Source: Episyrphus balteatus
Lineage: Eukaryota; Arthropoda; Insecta; Diptera; Syrphidae
Direction: 5' to 3'
DNA: 64,000 bases
NCBI RefSeq assembly: GCF_945859705.1
Contig: NC_079134.1
Span: forward strand, 41,430,576-41,494,575
Position numbers and translations under genes: made by a program. Positions within the stretch are counted from its first letter, which is position 1, and each line of letters begins with the position of its first letter. Under the pieces are notes generated by a model. It was not told the DNA's origin. It worked only from the letters and a program-made list of their open reading frames with translations, and did not search any database. Shown in pieces: positions 34,963 to 45,500 of the stretch.

Positions 34963-35705
34963 GAAGCGTTTGGATGAAGAAGGGGGTAAGTGACATTTTT
35001 TCGATTTTCGGTTTTTTCTGAAAAATAAGGATGCCTTGCGAAAACTTAAATTTCCGTCTAATCTACGTCACGCTACGATTAGTATTTTCTAATTTAGCGC
35101 TTTCATTTTTGGTATAAAGGGGTTACTTACAACTAAAAATCGTATAATATGAGTGGAAGAATGGGGTAACAGCACTTAACTCCTTTTTGGGTGAAATAAA
35201 AAAACAAAGACTTTTTCGTCCGAGAAAAAAATCGCATAATATGAGTGGAAGAATGGGGTAACAGCACTTAACTCCTTTTTGGGTGAAAAAAAAAATTAAA
35301 GGAACAAATGATGTTCATACCAAGGGAACACCACTGGTTTTATGAAAAAGCTTTATCGGAACCATGCGAACAGAAAACAACTATTCAAAATAAAAAGAAA
35401 AAAAATGAATTTTGTTACTTAACCCCTTTGTATTCTTAAAAATTCAAAATACTTATATCTAAGCTTTTTGTGCAAGAAAGAGTTAACTGCTCTTTTTCTG
35501 AAAAAAATTGTTTTTTTAAATATACCGAGCTACTGTTTTGAAATAAAAGTAACATTGCTAAAAAGCTATTATTTTTCTTGTTTTATTAGTTTATTCAATT
35601 TTATTAAGATTGGAATACGAAAAAAGTTCTCAACAAAAAACTTTAAGTCCTTATATCTCGAAATGTTGCAAATGTCACTTACCCCCTTCTTCATCCAAAC
35701 GCTTC
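34963..35705. mobile_element. TIR element with perfect 36-bp ends, 743 bp, TSD AAGT
   Basis: Ends begin GAAGCGTTTGGATGAAGAAG and are identical as inverted repeats over 36 bp. AAGT borders both sides (34959-34962, 35706-35709). Inside, a 58-bp segment is duplicated in direct order with a 92-bp period (35139-35196 and 35231-35288), and GGGGTAAGTGAC / GGGGTTACTTAC / TTACTTAACCCC motifs recur. The intact termini suggest a recent insertion. No transposase. Superfamily not assigned. Confidence 0.8.
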
Positions 35706-35803
35706 AAGTATATTAAAAGTCGCCCTTAATATTGTTTGAAGTTTTTTTCAATTTAGTTTTATTTTTCTTCACAATTTTGCCAGCAGAATAATGCTTCAAA
35801 CAT

Positions 35804-35958
35804 TAGCCGTTTTTTTATATCACTTGATCCATATAGATCATCAATTAACAGGTATTCCATGAGATCTTGCTTTTCATCAGTTTCACGATTCGTGATTCTG
35901 ATGAAAAGCAAGATCACTATGATCTATATGGATTAAGTGGGATAATAAAAAACGGCTA
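35804..35958. repeat. 155-bp palindrome
   Basis: TAGCCGTTTTTT is mirrored by AAAAAACGGCTA, followed inward by TGATCCATATAGATCAT / ATGATCTATATGGATTA and the perfect pair GATCTTGCTTTTCATCAG / CTGATGAAAAGCAAGATC near the centre. It is a short foldback element or MITE. No clean target duplication was identified. Confidence 0.75.
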
Positions 35959-36140
35959 TTATTTGTCCGCGCAAAATTAAGTGGAGACTTTTTCTTTACA
36001 GCTGCGTACTGCTTGGAAAAATATTCAAGACAAAATTTGTCCCGAGAAAAAATTTGTATGAGAAGTAAAATTTTTCCCCATCTGCGTACTAGGCTTTATA
36101 ATCCATTTTTATGGTTTTCTTACAAAATGAAAATAATAAT

Positions 36141-36327
36141 AGCCCTGTTCCATTGGAGGTGGTAGTTTACTACTAGTAGATGTTTTGGTTAATCTAGTAC
36201 TATCATCTACTCATGCTCTTCTTACCGAGTAGATACGATTTGTATTGAATTCGTTGAAAGTGCGTTCCATTTAAAATCGCTAGTAAACTACTAGTAGTAC
36301 TTTGCCACCTTCCTATGAAACAGGGCT
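36141..36327. mobile_element. 187-bp MITE just upstream of OSTC
   Basis: AGCCCTGTTCCATTGG at the left pairs with the inverse of CCTATGAAACAGGGCT; GTTTACTACTAGTAGA and TAAACTACTAGTAGTAC are inverted in the arms. AAT flanks both ends (36138-36140, 36328-36330); TA would also fit. Its right end is 258 bp before the OSTC start codon, so it lies in or next to that gene's promoter region. Confidence 0.75.
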
Positions 36328-36585
36328 AATGAAAAATGTACAAGATTTTCTTCCAATTTTTTTAAGAAAAAAGTACCAAAATAATTTCTAATCAAACGTA
36401 CCTAATTTGCTGTCAACTCGCGATTTGTTGTGCTGTCACTTTATGAAAAGTTGAAAAAAACACCCACGTCAAGTAGCCGGATAAAATTTTTGTTGTCAAA
36501 TTTTTCTTTGTGCGCAATAAATTTTAATTTATTACGAAAAAAGTATTATTAATATAAGTTTAATTTTAATCAAGTGATAAACAAA

Positions 36586-37094
36586 ATGCTCGAAACACTC
36601 TACGCACTCCCATTTCATGTTCTTGTTCCACCAAACATCAAAGTTCGTCGCCCAACATGGTTCCACAAACCCTCACCCATGACAATGTTTTCAATAATTT
36701 TACTTTCTTATTTTCTAGTTACTGGAGGTATTTTCTAAACAAATAATTTTACTAAATAAATACATTAACCTTATTTCTAATAGGAATCATTTATGACGTC
36801 ATTGTTGAACCACCAAGTGTTGGCGCAACTGTCGACGAACATGGTCACTCTCGGCCTGTAGCTTTTATGCCCTATCGAGTTAATGGCCAATACATCATGG
36901 AAGGACTGGCTAGCAGCTTCCTCTTTACAATCGGTGGCATTGGATTCATCATCATGGATCAGACCCACGCCCCTGGCAAAACGAATCTCAATCGAATTCT
37001 CATTACTTCAATGGGATTTGTCTTTATTCTTGTCTCGTTCTTTACAACTTGGTTGTTTATGAGGATGAAATTACCCGGCTACTTGCAGCCATAA
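36586..37094 (+). CDS. OSTC: OSTC (DC2), oligosaccharyltransferase complex subunit
   Basis: Exon 1 is 36586-36727 and exon 2 is 36784-37094, with a 56-bp GT-AG intron (36728-36783) splitting a glycine codon. The product has 150 residues, close to the 149 of vertebrate OSTC. Family hallmarks are present: TGGIIYDVIVEPPS (46-59), DEHGH (65-69), RPVAF (71-75), RVNGQYIMEGLASSFLFT (79-96) and C-terminal MRMKLPGYL (140-148). Three membrane segments lie at about 32-52, 86-105 and 118-139. OSTC is an accessory subunit of the ER oligosaccharyltransferase (STT3A-type complex in vertebrates) that transfers glycans to nascent proteins at the translocon. The start sits in CAAAATG, a good insect context, and matches the family N-terminus. 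A MITE lies 258 bp upstream. The neighbour is convergent. Confidence 0.97.
36728..36783 (+). other. 56-bp intron of OSTC
   Basis: It begins GTATTTTC and ends TTATTTCTAATAG. The size is typical of short fly introns. Joining the exons restores the conserved TGG-IIYD sequence, which proves the borders. Confidence 0.93.
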
Positions 37095-40000
37095 AAACGG
37101 AATGAAAAAAAAGGCAGATTTTTTATTACTTTTATGTAATTTTGTAATATTTTATTATTTCTGCTTTTTGAATTACATTTATAAATCGTACAACAGTTTG
37201 TTTTTATTTATTTTTTTTTTGAGTTGGTTGATAAAAATCACCGACTGGCTGTGTTGTGTAGCATTTTTTGGTAATACAATAATTTTTGTAGGATGTTATA
37301 TTTGAATAATTTATTAAGTGTGGTAATTTATTTGGATGATTCTTGGAAAATTGTTCGAGACACAAACAAAAATACATTCTAAGGAGATTTTACTCGAAAT
37401 CTAGGTTCTCAGCAAGCAACTTGGTACTATCGAGCAATGGCAGCACCTGTGCCCATGTTCTGTAAATTTTATCACTGGCGATAGAATATTTGAATGTCTT
37501 TAAAATCCATTAAATCTCATTAAAATAAAAGAAATTTTGTTCCAGATCAATATTTCTTAATTCATAAATTCTGAATTTGAAAGAATTTTTGATTAATTTA
37601 CGGAAGAAAATGGATTTAAGAGACGTTGAAGAACGTTTATCGCCAGTTATAAAGTTACAGACCAGGGGCCCTGATTTGGTTCAATCGAGTGTTCTCCGTT
37701 GAGAAAACTTCGATTAAACCAAAGATTATACTGCCGATACTCAATTATATCGATAATACGTTCTAGCCGATGTCTCTCATAGTTGTTATAGAGCATTGCA
37801 ATCGATAATACAAAAATGAGATGTTTCTTAAAACTTCAAAGGTCTGGAAAGCTGTTAAAGGTATCGAAGTTATCTAGTTGCTAGTCGATTCCTATAATAC
37901 ACTTTGTTAGATCGTGACTATCAATAGGTACAACTTTGAGTTGGTCAAGGAATTTGTCTAATGACTTGATAATGGGCTGAGAAAACAATTGAGGAATAAC
38001 CGCCTGTCACGATGAACCAATGAGATGCTATAAAAGACACTACATTCCAGTAGTATTGTTTATAATTATGGACTCTCTTGCAGGCGAATGAAAAAAACTT
38101 GGTGTTTTTTAAAGGAAAGAAGATAGGTATGATTTAAGGTACGGGTTTTGTTAATAGACATCTGGCAAAGAAGATACAACAACAAAATGTATTAACAAAA
38201 AGATACCTATACATTAAACGTATGGAATGTCTGGGACACTGTTTTTAAGAATTTGGAGCTAAGAAGAACACTGTAGAAGACAGTGTTACACATTAATAAA
38301 TTTCGATCAACATGAAGGTCAAAAATTTCCAACCTGATGAGACATTCAGCTGGAGCTACTTTCAAGCAGTATTATTCTGAATAAAAAAATTTGATGGAAT
38401 TTTTTAAAGAGAAATATTCACAATAAAAGGATTTTCTTTCCTTTTCGTGTTGAATCTCATTAATTTTTCGTTATAAAAACCTAAAAATTCAATTTAATAA
38501 CGTTTCCTGAATTTATTCGGTTGGCAAACCTTTTCCAAGAACATTTCACTGGGAGTGAAAATTATCTTTGAAAGGAGAATAGAGGAAGCCGAATGCAAAA
38601 GAACATAACTTGTTACAATTAAATTGAATCGATAAATTCGAAGGTCGGCACCAAAGTAGATACTACCACTGCTCGATTGTATCGAATTTTTGTATTAAGT
38701 ACTGGCACACAAGGTAAACACAACCGCTGATTCAAAATGTTAGAGAATGTTTTTTAAAAATTAATTTAGGAATTTATTCTTCTCTGTTGTTTCTTTATTA
38801 TTAAGAATAATTTTTCGATTGGAATTTGGAAGCCCTTCTCCAAAAACATTTCATCTGATGCTTTCATTCAGAACTGGGCTCAATATTGTTGATTGAATTC
38901 TTTCGATATGACAGAATGAACCACTACTCTTATTCTCAATCAACAAGAATCTTAACACAGAACGTGAATTTTGATGAGTTTCTAGGAGGTCAAAGTATTT
39001 TCAAAGAATTGTTGACTTGGACACATCCTTAAATTTATAAAAGAATCGAAAAACTTTTAACAATATTTTTTTTTTGGCAGAGAAAGCCAAGAAATAAACA
39101 TGGGCTAGTTAAGAAGACACAAAAACGAGTTATACAATTTTTCACACACTTCAACAATAGACCAGAGGTTACAAGAACCAAAACATTCAAAAACGAAGAT
39201 CTAGTTTAAAAAAGAAATTTTCAAATTGAATGTGATCGAACGATTTGTGTTGCAAAAAATTATAAAGTTAGATATTTATCAAGCTAGATGGTACAGGCTT
39301 TCAGTGATTTGAGTTAATTTCAAAACAAATGGCTTCATTCCTTCGTGAGTTATAACGATAAACATCAGGGTTTAGAAAAGTTGTTCTGCCATCCTTGTAA
39401 AAACACCTCTTTTAAACTAAAGGACGAATATAATCCGAAAAAAAACGGATTCGTTTATGTTAAAGCTTAAGGTATTCGTCTTCCACGATGACGATATTTA
39501 TATTTTTGTATTGTTTTAGGCTCTCTTAAGCAAGGAAAATTGTCCACGATGTCCAGCATGGATTTTGTCTAAATTATATGCTACAAGGAAGTTTGATTTT
39601 TTTAAGAGGCTCAGAACCGGAAATCGTTTTTAGAAATTAAGATTTTAATACTTTTGCTGAAGGCAATATAATATTGATGCTTTTTGAACATTTAAGTCTT
39701 TTGATTCTAACATTTTGTCATAGATAAAAATGTCCTTTACTGAACGCAGGATTCCGCGAATTTACTAAACTTTTGAAATTAGAAATTTTTGTTACCATTT
39801 CGGATTAAATAATAAATACATATTAAGAAATTCAACGCCACAACACGAGAAGCACGTTGATTTTTTCACTAGGAGCAAAAATCCAAGCGTCAATAGTGCA
39901 TTTGCGGTTTTTTAAGGGGATGCGAAGACATATTCTGTTTTGAGAAAAAATCATCGAAATCAATGAATTCGACACGTTAAACAGATGCAACTTCAAAGTT

Positions 40001-40682
40001 TTACATGTGTTTCAACACGCAGTTGCCAATAATAAAAGAAGCCGAATGCTTTGAATTATTATAAAATATTTTGTTTTGAAATATTTAATTAGGAACTACA
40101 AAAAAGTATTTTTATAAATCGAGACTTGTGCTCTTAAGAAAAAAATAGTCTAATTTTATAATTTTTTTTTTAACATGGTTCCAAGCATCATCTTATAAAT
40201 TATGCACACTTTTTTTTTTAATTTTATAATAAGAAGTATGTATAAATGTTTTTTATATGTTTTGTTTGTTGTTGTTTTTTTTTTTTTTTGTTTCAATAAA
40301 TAAATACAAAGTTTTTTGTGTTTTTTTTTTCTAAGTTTTTAAATAACTCTACGATAAAATACAACAATTTTGTTTGTATAGTAAAAGTATGTATAGTTGT
40401 AGTAGATATAGGTATAATAATATATAATAAATATTTGTGTGACAAGATCGCATTATATCGTTAAACTTAAAATAAAAAAAAAATTAAAAAAATTAAAACT
40501 TAATAATTTATCATTGATAAGTTGACTATATGTGTAGTTTGTGTATTATACAATTTGTGTGTTGAGAGAATATTTTTCATTTATTTATATGAGAATTTGA
40601 ATAAATATTGATATAAATATGTAAGAAAATTTATGCCATGTTTTTTTGTTTTTTTTTTTTTTTTTGTTTTTGTGCAATATAT
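37095..40682. other. Intergenic region between convergent OSTC and CIB; no gene found
   Basis: The first ~250 bp should hold the OSTC 3' UTR. The last ~600 bp (40080-40682), with long T runs and TG/TA-rich sequence, fits the 3' UTR of the minus-strand CIB gene. Between them 37.4-40.0 kb is somewhat more complex, with GGCGATAG / ATCGCCAG words near 37480 and 37635 in inverted order, but all frames are broken and no transposon end or domain is recognised. It may be an eroded element. Confidence 0.45.
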
Positions 40683-43600
40683 TTAAAGTCTTATTCGAAA
40701 AGAGCTAAAAGAGAAAAATATGATAAATGTTAGTAATTAGTTTGTTATATTGATGATGAGAAGAAAAATCTTACTTGCTAAAATCGGAGGCTTTATCAAT
40801 GACATGTTCAAATTCTGGATATGATAATGCTCCATCATCATCCAAATCAGCCTCGGCAAGAACATTTTGTATTAGTTGTTTAATATCACTGTCGTTGAGA
40901 TTATTTGGACCCGTCAAACGTTCAATGACTTGTTTGAGGTCAGATACGCCCAGCATATCGTCGCCGTCGAAGTCTAAGAAAATAAATATAAAAAAGAAGA
41001 AATTTCACTATCGCTAGTATATCTTATGTGTGCAAAATTTTTTTTATGAATCGTTAAGAAATTCCAACAAAGAATGTTTTTTTTAAGATTTGATTTTGCA
41101 ACAGTTTATCAGTCGATAAAAAAATAGTTGAAACAAAAGTCGTTGAACTCGGTGCAACAATTAATGTGAACACACAGAAGTATTATACAGGGTGTCTCAA
41201 AGCTAATGCTCAATACGAAATATGCTGAAAAAACAGAATTCGGTTACTTTTTTTTACCCGAATCTTTACGATTTTTGATTAAATGGAGTTCTTGTTAAAT
41301 TTCGTAGAACTCCCACTTTATATTATACTCCCTCTGTCAATAGTTAATTTGTATTTTTTACACTTAAACATTGGTGAATAGAAATTAATATTTTATACCT
41401 TATAAACAATTAATAACTAAAGTTGCACGGTTCGGAAATAATCTAAACTCATTGCAGAACTAATTGATTTTAAACCTTTAACTTTCATATACGCTTTCGA
41501 GGTACATTGAATAATTGCTCAGATATGCTCATGTAACCATGTAAGCTAACAATTTATCGAAGCTTTCGTTCCAGTTGGAATCTAATTATCAATAAAAAAA
41601 AAAGCATTCGTTATTAAGTAGATCACTTGAACAACAAGGTAATGCTGTAGTGTTGAAGATTGTCATTTTATTTAATGAGTCTGGTCCTCAAAGGGCGACT
41701 TCAGGTGCCCCCATTATAGGTTTTAAAATCATTTTAAAAGGAGAATGGTCATTTATGGAATTGATGAAATTAGTATCAAATAAAAGAACTGTAACATAGG
41801 AAAAACTTTTACCGTGGACTCTTCGCTGTACTGCATTAACATCGGTAGATATTGCAATGTTAGTATTTTTAATGCATCGTGAAATGTGGGAAGGAATTGA
41901 ATAGTTTTTTATTTTAAATATAAAATATAATTCTATATCATATTTCCTAAGTCTGAAAACCTCAATCTTGAATATATGACCAATAGAACTCAAAATATAA
42001 GTATTTATATTTTCGAAATTTTGTTCGAGAGTTTTCATACAATACAAACTAACAAAAAACTGAACAACAAAAATGGAACAAAATAGACTCAAAATTGTTG
42101 TTTAAAAAAGCTTATATTCGGGTTCTATTCAAGATAAAGACATTCAGACTCAGGGAAAATGACAGAGCATTATATTTTGCAATTTAAATACACGTTCAGG
42201 TTATAACATTCAAACGTTCAGGTTATAACAATCAAAAAATGTTAAATGCAAAAATGCATTTTATCCGTTTGTGTAGTACGGTACCCCAAAAGGATAAAAC
42301 TTCTGCACAGTATAATGTAAGATAAATGTATAAATATAATGTCTTTTCTATACGACTGAAGAGTGATGTTGATTGGAGAAGAAGATACAACAACTGGATG
42401 CATCTGGCTTAGGATAGAGCTGACTGCAGAAGCTTGTGGGTTTAGTTAAAAATCCAGAACGGATTGAAGCTCTATTTTAAGGTGTTCTTCACTCTTAATA
42501 AGTAAGAAAGTAAGTAAGCTGAGATGAAAATGCTTTCTATGACAACAAGGGCCCTACTCTGTATTTCATTCCGAAAATCAAATTGGTGCTCTGTAAAACT
42601 ATGGAAATGGAAAAAAAAATAGTACTTAATACTATTTCCACTTACTATAAAATTAAGGCAAATAGATAAGGTTGCACTAAGATGTAGAAAATAATGACTA
42701 ACCGATTGAACGGAAAATTATTGAATTTTCGCTGGCAAGCATCCCATATCAGCCTGCGTTTCTTTTGCATTTATTTCTAATTCAAATCACTTCCATAAAT
42801 TGTTGGATTTTCTTGGTGTTATAGTATGTCAAATTTATATGTATCAAATCGGTATGCGAAACACGCGAATTCCATTAACATACCTATTATATATTTTTTT
42901 TTTTGTAAATTTTACACTTGGAGATTTTGTTTAGATACATTTTATTTGCTTAATTTGTTACCATATCGCTAAGATTTTCTTTCAAAAAATAACATTTTGA
43001 AAACTTCACTTTGGGAATTCTCATTTAAAAAGTAGTAGTAGATTTAATTCCGCTTATGAAATAGAGAGTACAAAATATTCGTTTTAGAAATTTTTTACTT
43101 TCGGAACGAAATACAGAGCAGGCCCCAGGACTAACAAAAAAGCACAAAAATCTTAGGAACCATTTTCAACACAATCGCAGCGGGAACCTTAAAAAATCTT
43201 GGAACAAACGATATGATCAGATATGAAACATGATAGGTACAAATTATTATTTCGGATTATTCTGTGTTTAAATTATTTCAGAGTGAGATATATGAAACAA
43301 ATCAAAACTTGGACGGATTTCTGACGTTTTTCAGATATTACTAGACGAATCTTATATTTGGAGCTACATGGTGGAACAGTTGAACGTAGACTTCGTGGTT
43401 TCAGTCGAAATTGAAAAAGAAGAAGAATAAGATGTGAAACAAGACCATTGTCAGAAAGTTATCCTTTGACGATAATCGAGTTAACCGAATGACTTTGGGT
43501 TTGATATGAAGAGAAACGAACTTCAAGCATAGAAATATATTCAGTATGTCCCGGTTATATAGTTTGACAATCATGTTTTGGCGTTAGTCTTGTTAATTTT

Positions 43601-44850
43601 GATAGCGTCTGGCACTGGGGTGTCTTTTACACCCAATCAATCAGTTTCTTTTTTGTTTTTCATTTTAAAAAAATTAAGGACAACCAACAACAACCAACAA
43701 GCCAAAGGCTTAAAAATGTATCTTCACTTTATCTTATAAATATAAGAATGCTTGATTAGGGGAATTTTTTGCTAGTGAAGGTGCGAACTTCTTTCATCTG
43801 TACGAAGACATTGAACTATCTAACTAACACAAGACAAGTCATAAAATGTATGATGCGAAAAGTTACTGATAAAGTCAATGTTTGAGTTGTTAAAGATAAG
43901 ATTTACCAAAAATACATATCAGCGGTAGAACATCTAAAAACAAATATGTACGAAAAACTACCTGATTGACACGACTATTCCATCAAAAAAAAAAAAAAAT
44001 TGATTTGTCGGTAGAAAAATTAATCAACTTCTATCAAGCTACAATCTACCTTTTCAAACTAAAGAATTACAGAGAATAAAGAATCAATTGCCAATAGATT
44101 AAAAAAGTCACACAACGATTTATATCTTGCAAATGAAATTATATACAAATCGCTAAGTGGATAAATTGGCTGTATAAATAATTACAGTCGCTAATGCATG
44201 CAATACGCTTGGGTAACCCAAAATCAACAAAAAAATACAATACAAAAAAATAAAACACCATCCGCCCGCGAAAAACACAATAATTAATTGCACAAATGAA
44301 CAAAAAAAAAAAAAAATGGTAAGCGGGGCTACAACCGACTTCCGCTCTCCAGAACTATCTTACGACTTACCAAATATACGAAAAGCATATTCTGCTTTTA
44401 ACGATTTCGGGCATGCATCACTGAACACCGACATCATGTCCAGAAAGTCCTCGAAGGTGCAATCGCCGTCGTTGCTGGAACTGAACACTTTGCAAATGCG
44501 ATCGCCAAATGGATTCACCCGTAGTTCCGGGTACTCCAGTATTTTGGATTTTGATAATTTGGCATTTTTATTATGACCGACCTTTTCTGGAGCAAGAGAT
44601 TTGAATTTTTTGTGGGCCCTAAGAAAGACGGGAAAAGTGTAAATTCCAAAGGAGCATAAATTTGATAATTTTTTTCTACTTACAAGAGAATTTCTTTTTT
44701 CGAGAAGAATGTTAAATCCTGTTAGATTGAATTTTATAAAATATATCAGGAAATTCTTCTAATTTGACCAAAGGAATGTGTGAATGTGATAAATTTTACC
44801 TCATAATCTTGAAGTTCTTCATCGGTAAATTGGCTTTTTGTTTGACCCAT
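40683..44850 (-). CDS. Cib2: Calcium- and integrin-binding (CIB) family EF-hand protein
   Basis: Five coding exons: 44850-44800, 44718-44684, 44618-44371, 40973-40775 and 40704-40683, all with GT-AG introns and compatible phases, giving 184 residues. The N-terminus MGQTKS fits N-myristoylation (Gly2, Ser6). EF-hand 3 has its loop at 112-123 (Asp at 1, 3 and 5; Asp instead of Glu at 12, a known trait of CIB EF3). EF-hand 4 has a canonical loop at 154-165 ending in Glu. The two N-terminal EF-hands are degenerate, as in the family. The C-terminus SFRIRL is supplied by the 22-nt last exon; without it the frame would stop after DFSK inside the donor site. CIB proteins bind integrin tails and TMC/mechanotransduction partners and act as Ca/Mg sensors. 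The symbol is by family resemblance to the fly gene; paralogue identity is not proven. Confidence 0.93.
40705..40774 (-). other. 70-bp last intron of CIB
   Basis: Donor GTAAGA at 40774 overlaps an in-frame TAA stop. Acceptor CTCTTTTAG ends at 40705. Splicing turns the ending DFSK-stop into DFSNSFRIRL, the ending expected of CIB proteins. Confidence 0.88.
40974..44370 (-). other. 3.4-kb third intron of CIB
   Basis: Donor GTAAGT at 44370 and acceptor TTTTCTTAG ending at 40974 split the first Asp codon of EF-hand 3. The intron contains a MITE (42549-43126), and near 41188 a TATACAGGGTGTC end resembling the terminus of the 47.9-kb palindrome. A 134-codon open frame on the minus strand (42092-41688) has no recognised homology and is not called as a gene. 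Confidence 0.85.
42549..43126. mobile_element. MITE with ends GGGCCYTRCTCTGTATTTC, about 578 bp
   Basis: GGGCCCTACTCTGTATTTC at the left and the inverse of GAAATACAGAGCAGGCCCC at the right agree except for two or three positions; CATTCCGAAA / TTTCGGAACG extend the match. No clear target duplication. It is non-coding and lies in CIB intron 3. Confidence 0.65.
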
Positions 44851-45500
44851 TTAAATAGCCGCTTACTTAAACTAATTTCAGTGAGATTATTTGTTTTATT
44901 ATTATTAACTAACACATGATAAGAATTATTTTTTTTTGGGTGAAAGCTAGAAGCTAATAACTCTATTTAGCCTATAAAAAATTAAATAAAGAAAATTGTG
45001 TCGGTGGAAGAGAACAAAAACACAGAATCTAGACTGAAAATTTACAACTGGGACAAAAAACCAAAAGAATTTTGACAGCTTTCAGTTTGACAGACGCCTA
45101 CGCTTTGGCAGCTGTCATTTGATGTAGGGTATGTGCGCAATGGTTTGTGTTTATACAGCCGCTGTACCTTATTATTTTGAATTGGTTGTGTTAAGGCCCG
45201 ACCACACCGGAAGGGTATGCTATTGGCGATTGGTGAAGTTGAAATGCGCTATCGGTGGTCAGAAAAAAAACTTAAATTAACAGGACGGAAGAAGCTAGCA
45301 TCCGACATTTTACTTTTTTTTGTTAGGACTTTTGACATGGACGCCAAGACGCCATGGTATACAAAAAGTAAACATCCGTTTTGTTAAAATTAGTTCAAAA
45401 GTTGAAACTACGGTGCTAGTAGTATGTGCTCAAAACGCCAATAGCAGTACGGGTAGTTGTATGAAAAAAAATTCCAGAGCTGAATATTGATTTTCCATCA
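44851..45500. promoter_or_regulatory. 5' flank and probable promoter of CIB, with MITE remains
   Basis: The 5' leader of the minus-strand CIB gene should start somewhere around 45000-45150, where the sequence is less AT-biased; no TATA box can be asserted. From about 45195 GGCCCGACCACACCGG and an inverted pair, GCTATTGGCG (45210) / CGCCAATAGC (45436), look like the remains of a TIR element. Its right end is not found and may have been replaced by the satellite that follows. Confidence 0.4.

Larger units (their letters stand above)
34329..36095. mobile_element. TIR element, ends AGCCTAGTRCKCAGAT, TSD TTA, host of further insertions
   Basis: AGCCTAGTGCTCAGATCGGG on the left parallels the inverse of CCCATCTGCGTACTAGGCT on the right; TTA flanks both (34326-34328, 36096-36098). 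The arms continue with GGGGAAAAA. It contains a 427-bp MITE, a 743-bp TIR element and a 155-bp palindrome. A further CTGCGTACTGC near 36002 may be the end of another copy. It is non-coding. Confidence 0.6.

Noticed and set aside
41688..42092. 134-codon minus-strand frame in CIB intron 3
   Set aside because: It is the longest frame apart from real exons, but it has no recognisable domain and no support from neighbouring signals, and it lies wholly in an AT-rich intron.
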